Shown one piece after another: positions 50,143 through 57,819 of a stretch of DNA of 64,000 bases. A program made the position numbers and the translations under genes. Under the pieces are notes generated by a model. It saw only the letters and a list, made by a program, of their open reading frames with translations. It was not told the DNA's origin and searched no databases. Every line of letters begins with the position of its first letter. Position 1 is the first letter of the stretch. The stretch lies in assembly GCF_030433715.1 (NCBI RefSeq), contig NZ_JAROCC010000005.1, positions 1 through 64,000 on the forward strand, given 5' to 3'. This DNA comes from Sporosarcina highlanderae. GTDB taxonomy: Bacteria; Bacillota; Bacilli; Bacillales_A; Planococcaceae.

Positions 50143-50342
50143 TTCCTGAAGAAGTGGAGAATCGTATTGCGAAGTATTTTTTTCATAATTATCTACCAGA
50201 TGAAATCATGTATGAACTTGTAGACCTGCTTATCCCGCAGTGTTTGAATGTAGAGGATGAAAATGACTTAGACCAAGATGGACTAGTCACTGAAGCAGTG
50301 TTAATTCTTCGGGACCGATTGGATGGAAAAAGTATGAAATAA
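50139..50342 (+). CDS. Small third frame of the IS21-type element
   Basis: 67 residues beginning MIPEEVENRIAKYFFHNYLP. It overlaps the istB stop (ATGA) and ends before the right terminal repeat, so it belongs to the IS. Role unknown. Confidence 0.6.
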   Translation: MIPEEVENRIAKYFFHNYLPDEIMYELVDLLIPQCLNVEDENDLDQDGLVTEAVLILRDRLDGKSMK

Positions 50343-50571
50343 CTAAATGCAGCCATCGAAAACTTGGTTCGATGGCTGTTTTAAGAATAATTTGTGTGGA
50401 TTCCCCTATGGCAAGGGTGGAACAATTCAATGTCAGAAGTGGGCCAAAAACATGGCAAGAGTGGAACAATCGCATGGCTGTAGTCAAGGAATCCTTTTCA
50501 TACCAACCAACTCTTCTATTTTGCTTGTTAACCAAAATAAAAAGCACCCTTTGGGATGCCTATTATACATT

Positions 50572-51072
50572 TCATTCTTTATTCATTTTCAATTCCATTG
50601 CGGCTGCATACTCTTTCACTTTAGGCAATGCCATTTCTACAACCGATGCATTAAGGACTAATTGTGCCATCGGTACATCGTCATTTATTTCGAGTTCTCC
50701 AGGTTTTGTTGTAAACATGGCAATCTTCTTACCTTCAACAAGAACATTAATTGTAACGGTCTCTGCCCCTTCTATGTCAGGTAGCTGAAGGAAGTCATAT
50801 GTTTGATTGAGTACATGTTGAAATGCCAATCCTTGATTATCGGTCTTCATATCAATCTCCAATGTGATGTGACTGTTAATATCACGAGCATCTGTCACGT
50901 CCACATTAGATGCAAATTCATAAACGGATGTGTCGATTTGCTTTTCTTCCGGTTCATTAGTAGTTGTTTCAACCTGTTGCGTTTCTACTTCAGGCTTCTC
51001 CGGCTCTGTCGCTTCTTCGCTACATGCAGCAAGTAGTCCAGTAGCAAGAATGATCATCAATAGTTTTTTCAT
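50572..51072 (-). CDS. Putative lipoprotein
   Basis: A 166-residue protein: signal peptide MKKLLMIILATG, lipobox LLAAC, then a Glu/Thr/Pro-rich linker of about 40 residues and a folded domain (TVNILVEGKKIAMFTTKPGE, KVKEYAAAMELKMNK). Start 51072 follows GGAGGG. A short hairpin terminator (GCATCCC/GGGTGC then TTTTT) lies near 50540-50566. No family recognised. Confidence 0.72.
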   Translation of the reverse strand: MKKLLMIILATGLLAACSEEATEPEKPEVETQQVETTTNEPEEKQIDTSVYEFASNVDVTDARDINSHITLEIDMKTDNQGLAFQHVLNQTYDFLQLPDIEGAETVTINVLVEGKKIAMFTTKPGELEINDDVPMAQLVLNASVVEMALPKVKEYAAAMELKMNKE

Positions 51073-51214
51073 GATTATCCCTCCTGCTAACATTATATCT
51101 TAATAAATTGGGAAATAAAACCACGTACAAGGTTATAAGTAACACGCATCAATTTCATTCTTCTACCCAAGACAAGAAGATTAGCAAAAAAGCACCCTAT
51201 AAAGGATGCTCTAA

Positions 51215-51670
51215 TCAACTGATTTTAATATTTTCTTCAATCCCTTTAGAGAATGTTTCCCAGTCGATTTGGTTTAAATTGAATAGCCTTCCAACTAAAC
51301 CAGCTCCACCCTTTTTATTATCATTTTCCAAAGCAAAGATTTTACTGTTTTTTTCTTCAACTGAAGCAGTCTCAATATAATATTTCTTCAAAATCAACAT
51401 TAACTCATCAAGCAATTTCTGAGTCTTGCCTTCTTTCCCTTTGATGAAATCCATCATATTCTCACATAATGTCTCAAACTTTTCATTCGGATAGAAACAC
51501 TGAAGTTTCTCACCATCTCTACTGATTTGAGCATTATACTGCAACAAATAGACTTCTCTGCATAAACTGTAAACTTCAACTAAATTTTCATCTGATAGTT
51601 GTTTACTCAACAAAGGTATCTCACTGAGCAATGCCTGATCTTCCAACAACTTTTTTTCGAAATTTTCCAT
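51215..51670 (-). CDS. Hypothetical cassette protein, 151 residues
   Basis: Begins MENFEKKLLEDQALLSEIPL right after the conserved leader GGGAGTGTTGGAGAA. Mostly helical and acidic, soluble. It ends NQIDWETFSKGIEENIKIS. It has its own terminator near 51185-51210 (AGCATCC/GGGTGCT then TTTTTT). No family recognised. Confidence 0.65.
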   Translation of the reverse strand: MENFEKKLLEDQALLSEIPLLSKQLSDENLVEVYSLCREVYLLQYNAQISRDGEKLQCFYPNEKFETLCENMMDFIKGKEGKTQKLLDELMLILKKYYIETASVEEKNSKIFALENDNKKGGAGLVGRLFNLNQIDWETFSKGIEENIKIS

Positions 51671-51805
51671 TTCTCCAACACTCCCATTAATTTGTTTTTG
51701 TGAATCGCTCCACTTTTCCAATATATAACAGGCCTGAACGGAAATCTCTATATATGCTTAGTTCAATTTTAAACAACAAAAAAGCACTCTTTCGGGTGCA
51801 ATATT
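51671..51805 (-). repeat. Conserved cassette spacer, copy 2
   Basis: Minus-strand order: terminator ending GTGCTTTTTTGTTG, TAAAATTGAACTAAGCAT, TTTCCGTTCAGGCCTG, TGTTATATATTGGAA, GCGATTCACAA, AATGGGAGTGTTGGAGAA. It shares long words with copy 1. Confidence 0.78.
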
Positions 51806-51809
51806 AGTA

Positions 51810-52157
51810 TTAATTACATTTACATGTATATAGGTAATTTCCATTTAACGCTCTGTGACAACCTGAACATACATAAGTCATTTTCCCCTGAACATCTATA
51901 AACTTTACATCAGCTTCGGTAAACCATTCTGGATGACTCTCAATATGCTCAATAAAAAATTCAGATCTGAGTTGATTATTCAGCTCATGAGGAACTAATT
52001 GATTTTCCGGATAACCTTTTACATCCCTTAACCAAGTCTCCCATTTTAAAGCTAAATCTGAGTAATAAGCATGTCCATCATTTTTTCCTCTTCGCCCGAC
52101 AGGAGCTATCTCTACACCTATTCCGAGGGCTTTATCCCAACTGATTTTATTCTTCAT
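51810..52157 (-). CDS. Hypothetical protein with C-terminal zinc motif, 115 residues
   Basis: Begins MKNKISWDKALGIGVEIAPV. The end YVCSGCHRALNGNYLYTCKC carries CxxC and CxC pairs that could bind zinc. The middle is rich in Trp and Glu. Start 52157 follows GGGGAGTG. It ends in its own terminator (GCACCC-type hairpin in copy 2). Family not recognised. Confidence 0.65.
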   Translation of the reverse strand: MKNKISWDKALGIGVEIAPVGRRGKNDGHAYYSDLALKWETWLRDVKGYPENQLVPHELNNQLRSEFFIEHIESHPEWFTEADVKFIDVQGKMTYVCSGCHRALNGNYLYTCKCN

Positions 52158-52265
52158 ATTGATCACTCCCCTTTTAAGTAAAACATACAGTAGTTGGGGA
52201 TTTAATACAATGCAATTATTTAAGGCTTCCGAAGTGAAAATAATAAGCACCCTATAAAGGATGCT

Positions 52266-52673
52266 TTATCCCTCTTCATTCCACAGCTCTCTATAAGCCT
52301 CTTGAAATAAATTGTCTGCTATAACTTTATTTAAGTAGTCGCTCTTGTCATCTTCCATCGACCTAAAATAAGAAAAACCATTTCTAAATTGGATTTCCCC
52401 GATCAATCTGACATTTCCATTGGGATCGGTTCTACAGACATCAATGCTCTTATCTCTCTTCCGTAGCTCTAAATCAAAATTATAGATAGTAAAGTACGTA
52501 ACTTCTTCTATTTGCCGAAATTCCACCATTGAGATATCTCTATTTTTTATGTCTTCTGTCAGCAAATCGAACTGATTTTGAAAGAAAGCAACCACACTTT
52601 CATAATCAATGAGTTTCTTACTGGTTATTATCTTATCCAATTTTTCTTTCAGCTTATCCTTCCAATTTTCCAT
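52266..52673 (-). CDS. Hypothetical cassette protein, 135 residues
   Basis: Begins MENWKDKLKEKLDKIITSKK after the leader GGAGTGTTGGGGAA. Soluble and charged, with VTYFTIYNFDLELRKRD and IGEIQFRNGFSYFR suggesting a mixed alpha/beta fold. Terminator near 52245-52262 (AGCATCC/GGGTGCT). No family recognised. Confidence 0.65.
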   Translation of the reverse strand: MENWKDKLKEKLDKIITSKKLIDYESVVAFFQNQFDLLTEDIKNRDISMVEFRQIEEVTYFTIYNFDLELRKRDKSIDVCRTDPNGNVRLIGEIQFRNGFSYFRSMEDDKSDYLNKVIADNLFQEAYRELWNEEG

Positions 52674-52770
52674 TTCCCCAACACTCCTATTAATAGTTTT
52701 TTGGAAATCTTTACATATTTCAACTATATAACAAGTTGTTAAGGAAGTCCCCCAAAATGCTTAAATCAAT
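52674..52770 (-). repeat. Conserved cassette spacer, copy 3
   Basis: A more diverged copy: TTAAGCAT, GGACTTCC, TTGTTATATA, GATTTCC, then AATAGGAGTGTTGGGGAA before the start codon. The terminator end is not clear here. Confidence 0.65.
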
Positions 52771-52848
52771 TGAGACTATCTTACTCTTAGCAAAACCTAC
52801 TCACTTAATACTAATCCACCAATTTCGGAGATTTACTCCCCCATAATT

Positions 52849-53616
52849 TTATTCAACAGAATTAAATTCCTTTATATACTGAAGTGTAGATATAACATTG
52901 ATTAACTTTAAGGCATCAACTCTTGTCCAATATTCAGGATTGTCTCTGCCGTGCAAAACCCAATTTCTATTTATTGTTGTTCCTCTTTCTTCATGGAATT
53001 CCCTACGAACAAAAATCTTACTAGCTAAAAATTCGTTCAATGAGTATGAAACGATAATCATCATCCGCTCTTCTTGACTAGTTATTTGTTTTCTCCACAC
53101 CCTTAACAATCGAGTCCCAACTTCAGGACTTTTAGCAATACCAGATACTTGACCTTCTATAATGCTAATAAGCATCGGTATAATAACTCGATATTTATCT
53201 TGTTCATAGAGCTCAAAGCAATCAATCAAGACACTCTTCCACTGCTTATCTATTTCACCAATAATAGTTGATTTTGTGCTGTAATAATTCTTTTTCGAGT
53301 CAGATTCAAAGTATTTGAAAAAAAGAGCATCTATCATAACTTGTTCAAGTCCCAACAATGCTTGATCAAGATAAAAATTAGTGTCCATTTCACCAGATAA
53401 TGTCCATCCGTGAGAGGAGTTGTATTTAATTAACGACTCAATTCTCTCCCAATCAATTTCAAATTCAGGGAACTCAATCTTCGGAAATTTTAAGTTTGAA
53501 ATAGCGGAAACTAAAGATTCTTGAAATTGTTGATATGGCAAAAAAGCATCTCTAATTTTCAGGAGATTTTCACTGATTTCAATTGCAAATTTCCTCAAAT
53601 CGTCATGTGGAACCAT
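52849..53616 (-). CDS. Putative HEPN-domain protein
   Basis: A 255-residue soluble protein. The C-terminal half is helical, with RVIIPMLISIIEGQVSGIA and NRNWVLHGRDNPEYWTRVDA. RNWVLH fits the HEPN ribonuclease motif Rx4-6H, and the following GR and second helix fit the fold. HEPN proteins are common RNases in toxin-antitoxin and abortive-infection systems. Start 53616 follows GAGGTG. No obvious antitoxin partner. The call rests on one motif and helical pattern. Confidence 0.5.
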   Translation of the reverse strand: MVPHDDLRKFAIEISENLLKIRDAFLPYQQFQESLVSAISNLKFPKIEFPEFEIDWERIESLIKYNSSHGWTLSGEMDTNFYLDQALLGLEQVMIDALFFKYFESDSKKNYYSTKSTIIGEIDKQWKSVLIDCFELYEQDKYRVIIPMLISIIEGQVSGIAKSPEVGTRLLRVWRKQITSQEERMMIIVSYSLNEFLASKIFVRREFHEERGTTINRNWVLHGRDNPEYWTRVDALKLINVISTLQYIKEFNSVE

Positions 53617-53681
53617 AGCAATCACCTCAAGTATAAGATGATTCCATTTTACCATGAATATTCTGTTAAATATGAAATCCT

Positions 53682-54008
53682 TTACTTAAGCACAAACATA
53701 TTCTTCAGCATGTTACCGTATGCCTCAATCTCACTTTTCAGCTTCTCGCATTCACTCTGCAATCTCTCAAGCTCATCTAAGTTACCACTACCAATTAACG
53801 TACCCATTTTCTTCTGTATTCTCTTTAGCTTAGCAATGATCTTATTCAACTCTTGTTCTCTTGCACCAACAAAATATTTCTTCTTACACTTTGGAGAATC
53901 AAAGTAGTTGAATCTGACATTGTTACCTTTGTAGATACCCGCTTTTTTACTCTTAATCTTCTTCACCGTGAACTCAGCTTTACAATCATCACAATTTAAT
54001 AGACCCAT
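53682..54008 (-). CDS. Zinc-ribbon/coiled-coil phage-like protein
   Basis: A 108-residue protein: two Cys pairs (CDDC and a SPKC/K-rich segment) near the N-terminus, then a long coiled coil (ELNKIIAKLKRIQKKM, LERLQSECEKLKSEIE). Similar small proteins are common in Bacillales phages and ICEs. Function unknown. Confidence 0.6.
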   Translation of the reverse strand: MGLLNCDDCKAEFTVKKIKSKKAGIYKGNNVRFNYFDSPKCKKKYFVGAREQELNKIIAKLKRIQKKMGTLIGSGNLDELERLQSECEKLKSEIEAYGNMLKNMFVLK

Positions 54009-54089
54009 ATCTCTTCTCTTTATATATTAACGTCCATAGTGGAAATTAACCACTTAATACCATTAAACCCTTTAATTATATACTGTATA

Positions 54090-54578
54090 TCATACTACCT
54101 GTTTCCAAGTTTTCTTAATTTCGATATAGTAAATGCTTGTCTCTGATACGTCATAATATTCAGCTGAATCACTTGTACTTACACCAAAGGAAAGCATTAA
54201 ACGGATATTCCTTACATCATTCTCAGTTAACTTAGCTTTGTAATGATCCTCACCTTTATTGAAATCATAGTCATATCCTCCATCATTCCTCCCGCCACGC
54301 TTCTAATTGTAGCCATTTCCGATGCCGTCATATTTACCCATCAATTCCCTCAGAATATCCTTACCTTTGCTTATATCAACATGCTCAATGATCCCATAAT
54401 GGAATGCTGCCGTTCCTAATTTGCTCATTGAAGTCATAAGCTTATTGTCAGGAAGAGTCCCATGCTATAACTGTGTCATGTATCTTGCTTTTACACTTAC
54501 TAATAACGTTGTACTATATCCAATAAATACCTTGTCATTTACATTGTTGCTTACCTTGTATACAAATCCCTTTTTCAA
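54090..54578 (-). pseudogene. GIY-YIG-like homing endonuclease remnant with two amber stops
   Basis: A single frame from TTG 54578 to TGA 54090 is broken only by TAG at 54465-54467 and 54303-54305. It reads GFVYKVSNNVNDKVFIGYS, HGTLPDNKLMTSMSKLGTAA, FHYGIIEHVD, GYN(stop)KRGGRN, and DHYKAKLTENDVRNIRLML. The first parts look like a GIY-YIG domain; the last is the HTH tail of phage homing endonucleases. Probably a pseudogene. Confidence 0.7.
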
Positions 54579-54643
54579 TTCAATCTTCTCCTTTTAATTT
54601 GCAATCAAAAAAGCCACACTCCTAAGAATGTGACTCAGTAAAC

Positions 54644-55021
54644 TTATTTGTCTTCATATCCACTAAAATACTTAAACTGCTTAATCGTTCTATCAATTAC
54701 CGATTCATTAAATGGATAATAACTATATTTTTCCGGGTTCATCTTGCTATCGACCGTCAACATCCACTTACCCTTATCTACAAATAACTCAACATAGATT
54801 TCAGGAGGCTTCTTTGTAACGTCTTCACTCATTAATATAGATGGCTGCCTACCAAAACTTACATAGTATTCAGAATTATTAATAAGCAGAGTCATTTCAC
54901 CATTCAATTTATTGAAATTAGTCTCATCTAAGCTGAAATTACTCTGTAGTTTTTGATACATTAGATCATAAAAATCTTCTGTTTTCATAAATAGAATCTT
55001 ATCTTCTTCTGAATGCCCCAT
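54644..55021 (-). CDS. Hypothetical protein, 125 residues
   Basis: Begins MGHSEEDKILFMKTEDFYDL; middle MTLLINNSEYYVSFGRQPSI suggests a beta-rich domain. Start 55021 follows AGGAG. It has the same type of terminator (GTGTGGCTTTTTTG) as the cassettes, at 54605-54635, but its upstream leader differs. Family not recognised. Confidence 0.6.
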   Translation of the reverse strand: MGHSEEDKILFMKTEDFYDLMYQKLQSNFSLDETNFNKLNGEMTLLINNSEYYVSFGRQPSILMSEDVTKKPPEIYVELFVDKGKWMLTVDSKMNPEKYSYYPFNESVIDRTIKQFKYFSGYEDK

Positions 55022-55106
55022 ATACCTCAACTCCTATCATTCTAATAATCTAACATTAAAACTATAGGAATAATATATCAACACCCCAGAACATCTTTCT
55101 GAATAC

Positions 55107-55676
55107 TTAATAGTTGATTACTTTTTTAGTTTGATCTGTTTTTATTTCATTAATCAACTGTCGGAAATAATCCCCGATAGGTTCTTCTTCATCATTAAAT
55201 AGATCATAAACGTCAGAGGTGAATTTTGAATAGCCATCCCCTTTAGAATAAAAATGTTCTAACATCACGATAACAAGAGCATCGGAAAAGTCATCAGAAT
55301 ATAGTAACTCGGATAAATATTCAACTATTATTATTCCTTTTAACTTATCAATAATTTTTTCTTCTACATTCGATGAAATAATTAATTTTCTATCTTTAGA
55401 AAGATAAGGGTTGTGATTTACTGTACATGGTTGGGAACACTGACCGCAATTATCGCATATAATCCATTTACATTTCGCACAACATTTATGTGTATTAGTA
55501 GATAACGGTGAGCGTTTACAACTCCAACAATGTGTATTTCTCTGTGGAATATTTTCAATGATCGGATTAACTATCTGAGTTCTATTCTTTAAATACTTAA
55601 TATCATGGTACTTCAAATCAACTTCAACAAACTTGTCGACCACTTTATTAAATAACTTCTCTACCATTTTCCACAT
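55107..55676 (-). CDS. Cys-rich hypothetical protein, 189 residues
   Basis: The centre has a dense Cys cluster (HCWSCKRSPLSTNTHKCCAK, CKWIICDNCGQCSQPC), consistent with two or more zinc sites. The C-terminal third is acidic and helical. ATG 55676 follows GGGGG with seven bases between. Unknown function. Confidence 0.6.
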   Translation of the reverse strand: MWKMVEKLFNKVVDKFVEVDLKYHDIKYLKNRTQIVNPIIENIPQRNTHCWSCKRSPLSTNTHKCCAKCKWIICDNCGQCSQPCTVNHNPYLSKDRKLIISSNVEEKIIDKLKGIIIVEYLSELLYSDDFSDALVIVMLEHFYSKGDGYSKFTSDVYDLFNDEEEPIGDYFRQLINEIKTDQTKKVINY

Positions 55677-55784
55677 CACTTTACCCCCACTTTAATCTTC
55701 TAATAGAATTTATTCAGGCGATATACGTATAGCCCCTCAAATGAAATTTCAAGTTATTAAGTCTTTACTACCGCTTCATTCAGT

Positions 55785-55946
55785 TTAGTTTTCCACATCT
55801 TTACCATTCCCCCTTTTAGCATTTACTCTTCCCCTCAAATCAACCAATTCCTCAAACAACTCATTCATTTCAGTTTTAACCCTGTCATATTCCCTCTTCT
55901 CAAAATAGGCTGTAGCCAAAGCATGGAAATCATCATAATTTACCAT
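55785..55946 (-). CDS. Small phage-like protein, 53 residues
   Basis: A reading frame: MVNYDDFHALATAYFEKREY to GNGKDVEN. Charged and helical. GAGGTG lies a few bases before ATG 55946. It resembles the small uncharacterised genes of Bacillales phage early regions. Confidence 0.5.
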   Translation of the reverse strand: MVNYDDFHALATAYFEKREYDRVKTEMNELFEELVDLRGRVNAKRGNGKDVEN

Positions 55947-56065
55947 CTAATCACCTCAGCCTATTCTTCGACACATTCCATTAATTATCCTCTTCGCAAC
56001 CTATCAAGATAATCAGAAAACCTATCATCAAACGATTCCTCTTCTTCCACTTTTTCAGCTACACC

Positions 56066-56209
56066 TTATTTCGCATAATAAGCCATTATCAACATTTCAT
56101 ATTCTGAGTATTTCTCCAACAACTCTAAATAATCCTTGGAATGTTGAACCATAGCCTCACCTCGCTCAATAGTTTCTTTCGTTGCTTCAATCTGCTCATA
56201 TACGTTCAT
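56066..56209 (-). CDS. Small helical protein, 47 residues
   Basis: MNVYEQIEATKETIERGEAM then a helix to LIMAYYAK. Start 56209 follows AGGAG. Likely phage-derived; function unknown. Confidence 0.5.
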   Translation of the reverse strand: MNVYEQIEATKETIERGEAMVQHSKDYLELLEKYSEYEMLIMAYYAK

Positions 56210-56232
56210 AATTATTATCAATCTCCTTTTAT

Positions 56233-56385
56233 TTAAATAAGCCAAAATGTACATAGAAAACTTATTAACGCAACTGCAACAATCTTAGCTGCTCTATTTT
56301 TCGTCTTGTCATCTGATCCACCTATTGCAAGCAACCCGAAAAACACAATCAACACAAACAGTAGTATCTGGTATGCAATAATCAT
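56233..56385 (-). CDS. Small membrane protein, 50 residues
   Basis: A reading frame: MIIAYQILLFVLIVFFGLLA, a charged loop (GGSDDKTKNRAAK), then a second span ending FWLI. Its ATG overlaps the stop of the 61-residue gene upstream (ATGA). Two-span proteins of this kind are common in Bacillales phages. Confidence 0.6.
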   Translation of the reverse strand: MIIAYQILLFVLIVFFGLLAIGGSDDKTKNRAAKIVAVALISFLCTFWLI

Positions 56386-56567
56386 CGGTTCATTTCCTCA
56401 AGCTCATATAGAATCCGTCTTATATCCTTATCCCATTGACAGAAGAAACGCTTGCTTAATCCATCATATAAACCGGAACACGCTTTCCTTGCAGCCTGAT
56501 AGCTAACACGCTCAATCAAATCCTCAAGCTCCTGTTTCGTCATGACCACTAACTCTTGCTTGTCCAT
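56382..56567 (-). CDS. Small phage-like protein, 61 residues
   Basis: Begins MDKQELVVMTKQELEDLIER and ends RRILYELEEMNR. VVMTKQELE is a word often seen in small phage proteins. It is co-translated with the membrane protein downstream. Confidence 0.6.
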   Translation of the reverse strand: MDKQELVVMTKQELEDLIERVSYQAARKACSGLYDGLSKRFFCQWDKDIRRILYELEEMNR

Positions 56568-56674
56568 TCAATCGCCCCTTTGCTTTGTTTTGATCCATAA
56601 CAACAAACTGTAAAGGTAAACGCATATCTTCAGCCAAACTATCCTTAATCTCATCATCCTTTTACTCCTTTATC

Positions 56675-56872
56675 TCACCGGGCTTGAATGAAAATCATTT
56701 CATCAATCAACCTTAGCATCTTTTGGCTATTAATCTCACTCTCTGCATTACTGAGCTGATACTTCAGCATTGAAATTTCCATTTCTAACAGGGAAATCTT
56801 CATCTTACATCCCAACTCTTTAGAATCTATCTCAACAAATTCAACTACCTCTGTTTCTTTTTCCGTTTTCAT
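56675..56872 (-). CDS. Small coiled-coil protein, 65 residues
   Basis: Begins MKTEKETEVVEFVEIDSKEL; the rest is a likely coiled coil (MEISMLKYQLSNAESEI). It overlaps the 124-residue gene upstream by 4 bases. Unknown. Confidence 0.5.
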   Translation of the reverse strand: MKTEKETEVVEFVEIDSKELGCKMKISLLEMEISMLKYQLSNAESEINSQKMLRLIDEMIFIQAR

Positions 56873-57243
56873 AAGTCTCTTTTTACCTGGAATATCCCTG
56901 TTGGTGTACTCACAAATCTAACTGCTTCATCATCAATCTGCTCATCCTGCTCTATGACTTCCTTCTCTACTTTCCTAACTAATGGAACAATCTTGGATTC
57001 ACGCTCTATACACTTCACAAGGAATTTCATCCTTTCCTCTGCATATTCAGCAACCACATAAAGTGTCTTAGAATCCATCTCACTTCCAGCACGTCTAAAC
57101 GCTAATACATTTTCAGAATCAAAATGCCATAGCATATTGACAATGTAAGGATTATCCACTCTTGACTTCAGCCATGTTTTCATCAATCTACTCTGCTCAT
57201 CAATACGCTCATCTTCAATCCAGCACCATTCCATGAATGACAC
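56869..57243 (-). CDS. Phage-like hypothetical protein, 124 residues
   Basis: Begins MSFMEWCWIEDERIDEQSRL; contains DPYIV-like NPYIVNMLWHFDSENVLAF and a charged C-terminal half. First of a coupled pair with the coiled-coil gene. Function unknown. Confidence 0.55.
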   Translation of the reverse strand: MSFMEWCWIEDERIDEQSRLMKTWLKSRVDNPYIVNMLWHFDSENVLAFRRAGSEMDSKTLYVVAEYAEERMKFLVKCIERESKIVPLVRKVEKEVIEQDEQIDDEAVRFVSTPTGIFQVKRDL

Positions 57244-57444
57244 TTAAAACTGATATTCCTTTTCAAATCCCATTTTTCGCAATGTGGAAGGGGTGATATT
57301 CTTATACTCCTTTTCCACACGTTCCTTGATTCGCATACGGCTGGTACGGAGTATTGATTCAGCATACGGCTTATCGGGAATGTGTCTATAGGGAATCGTA
57401 TAGGGGTCATGATCGTCACGCTGATAGTATTTCATCGTGTTCAT
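57244..57444 (-). CDS. Hypothetical protein, 66 residues
   Basis: Begins MNTMKYYQRDDHDPYTIPYR and ends GFEKEYQF, strongly charged. It ends one base before the 124-residue gene starts. The ribosome site is weak. Unknown, probably phage-derived. Confidence 0.5.
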   Translation of the reverse strand: MNTMKYYQRDDHDPYTIPYRHIPDKPYAESILRTSRMRIKERVEKEYKNITPSTLRKMGFEKEYQF

Positions 57445-57479
57445 AAACTTCTGTTGACCAATGGTTCTTTAATAACTGT

Positions 57480-57787
57480 CCTGATAATTGGAGAAATGAG
57501 ATTAAGGTATCGGATGGGACTTCAAGTGTCGTTGTAGATGCAATGTAAAGGATGCATGGGAACGTCAGTATTTTGTGGAAGTCGATTATAAACAGTCAAT
57601 GGCTGAAAACAGAAACAAGATAAATCGCTATAAAGAGCTGTTTTCCAACGGTTTAATAGAAGAAAGTCTTGGACATTTTCCCACTGTGATATTTTTATCG
57701 ACTACAGAACTCAGACGAAAACAACTTATAAATGAATGTCAAAGTTTGCTTGCCGTCATGGTCTATACAATTGAAGACATTAAATAA
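57480..57787 (+). pseudogene. Replication-relaxation protein remnant
   Basis: Two plus-strand frames join to give a C-terminal piece of a Replic_Relax protein: KVSDGTSSVVVDAM, then after a shift near 57550 AWERQYFVEVDYKQSMAEN, INRYKELFSNGLIEESLGHF and PTVIFLSTTELRRKQLINEC. The family helps replication of plasmids and ICEs. The N-terminal part is absent. Confidence 0.6.
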
Positions 57788-57819
57788 GAGGAGGAAGATA
57801 AATGTTCGGTAAAAGAAAT

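Larger units (their letters stand above)
47710..50468 (+). mobile_element. IS21-family insertion sequence
   Basis: About 2.76 kb with istA, istB and a small third frame. Imperfect terminal inverted repeats of about 65 bp: left TGTCCCACCTTTGCCATGTT, right (complement) TGTTCCACTCTTGCCATGTT, each with a second TTGTTCCACC-TGCCAT block about 45 bases in. Multiple-repeat termini are typical of IS21. No target duplication is apparent. Confidence 0.9.

Noticed and set aside
54090..54578. Amber recoding of a functional protein
   Set aside because: No other gene here has in-frame TAG, and the region is full of decay. Kept as a pseudogene.
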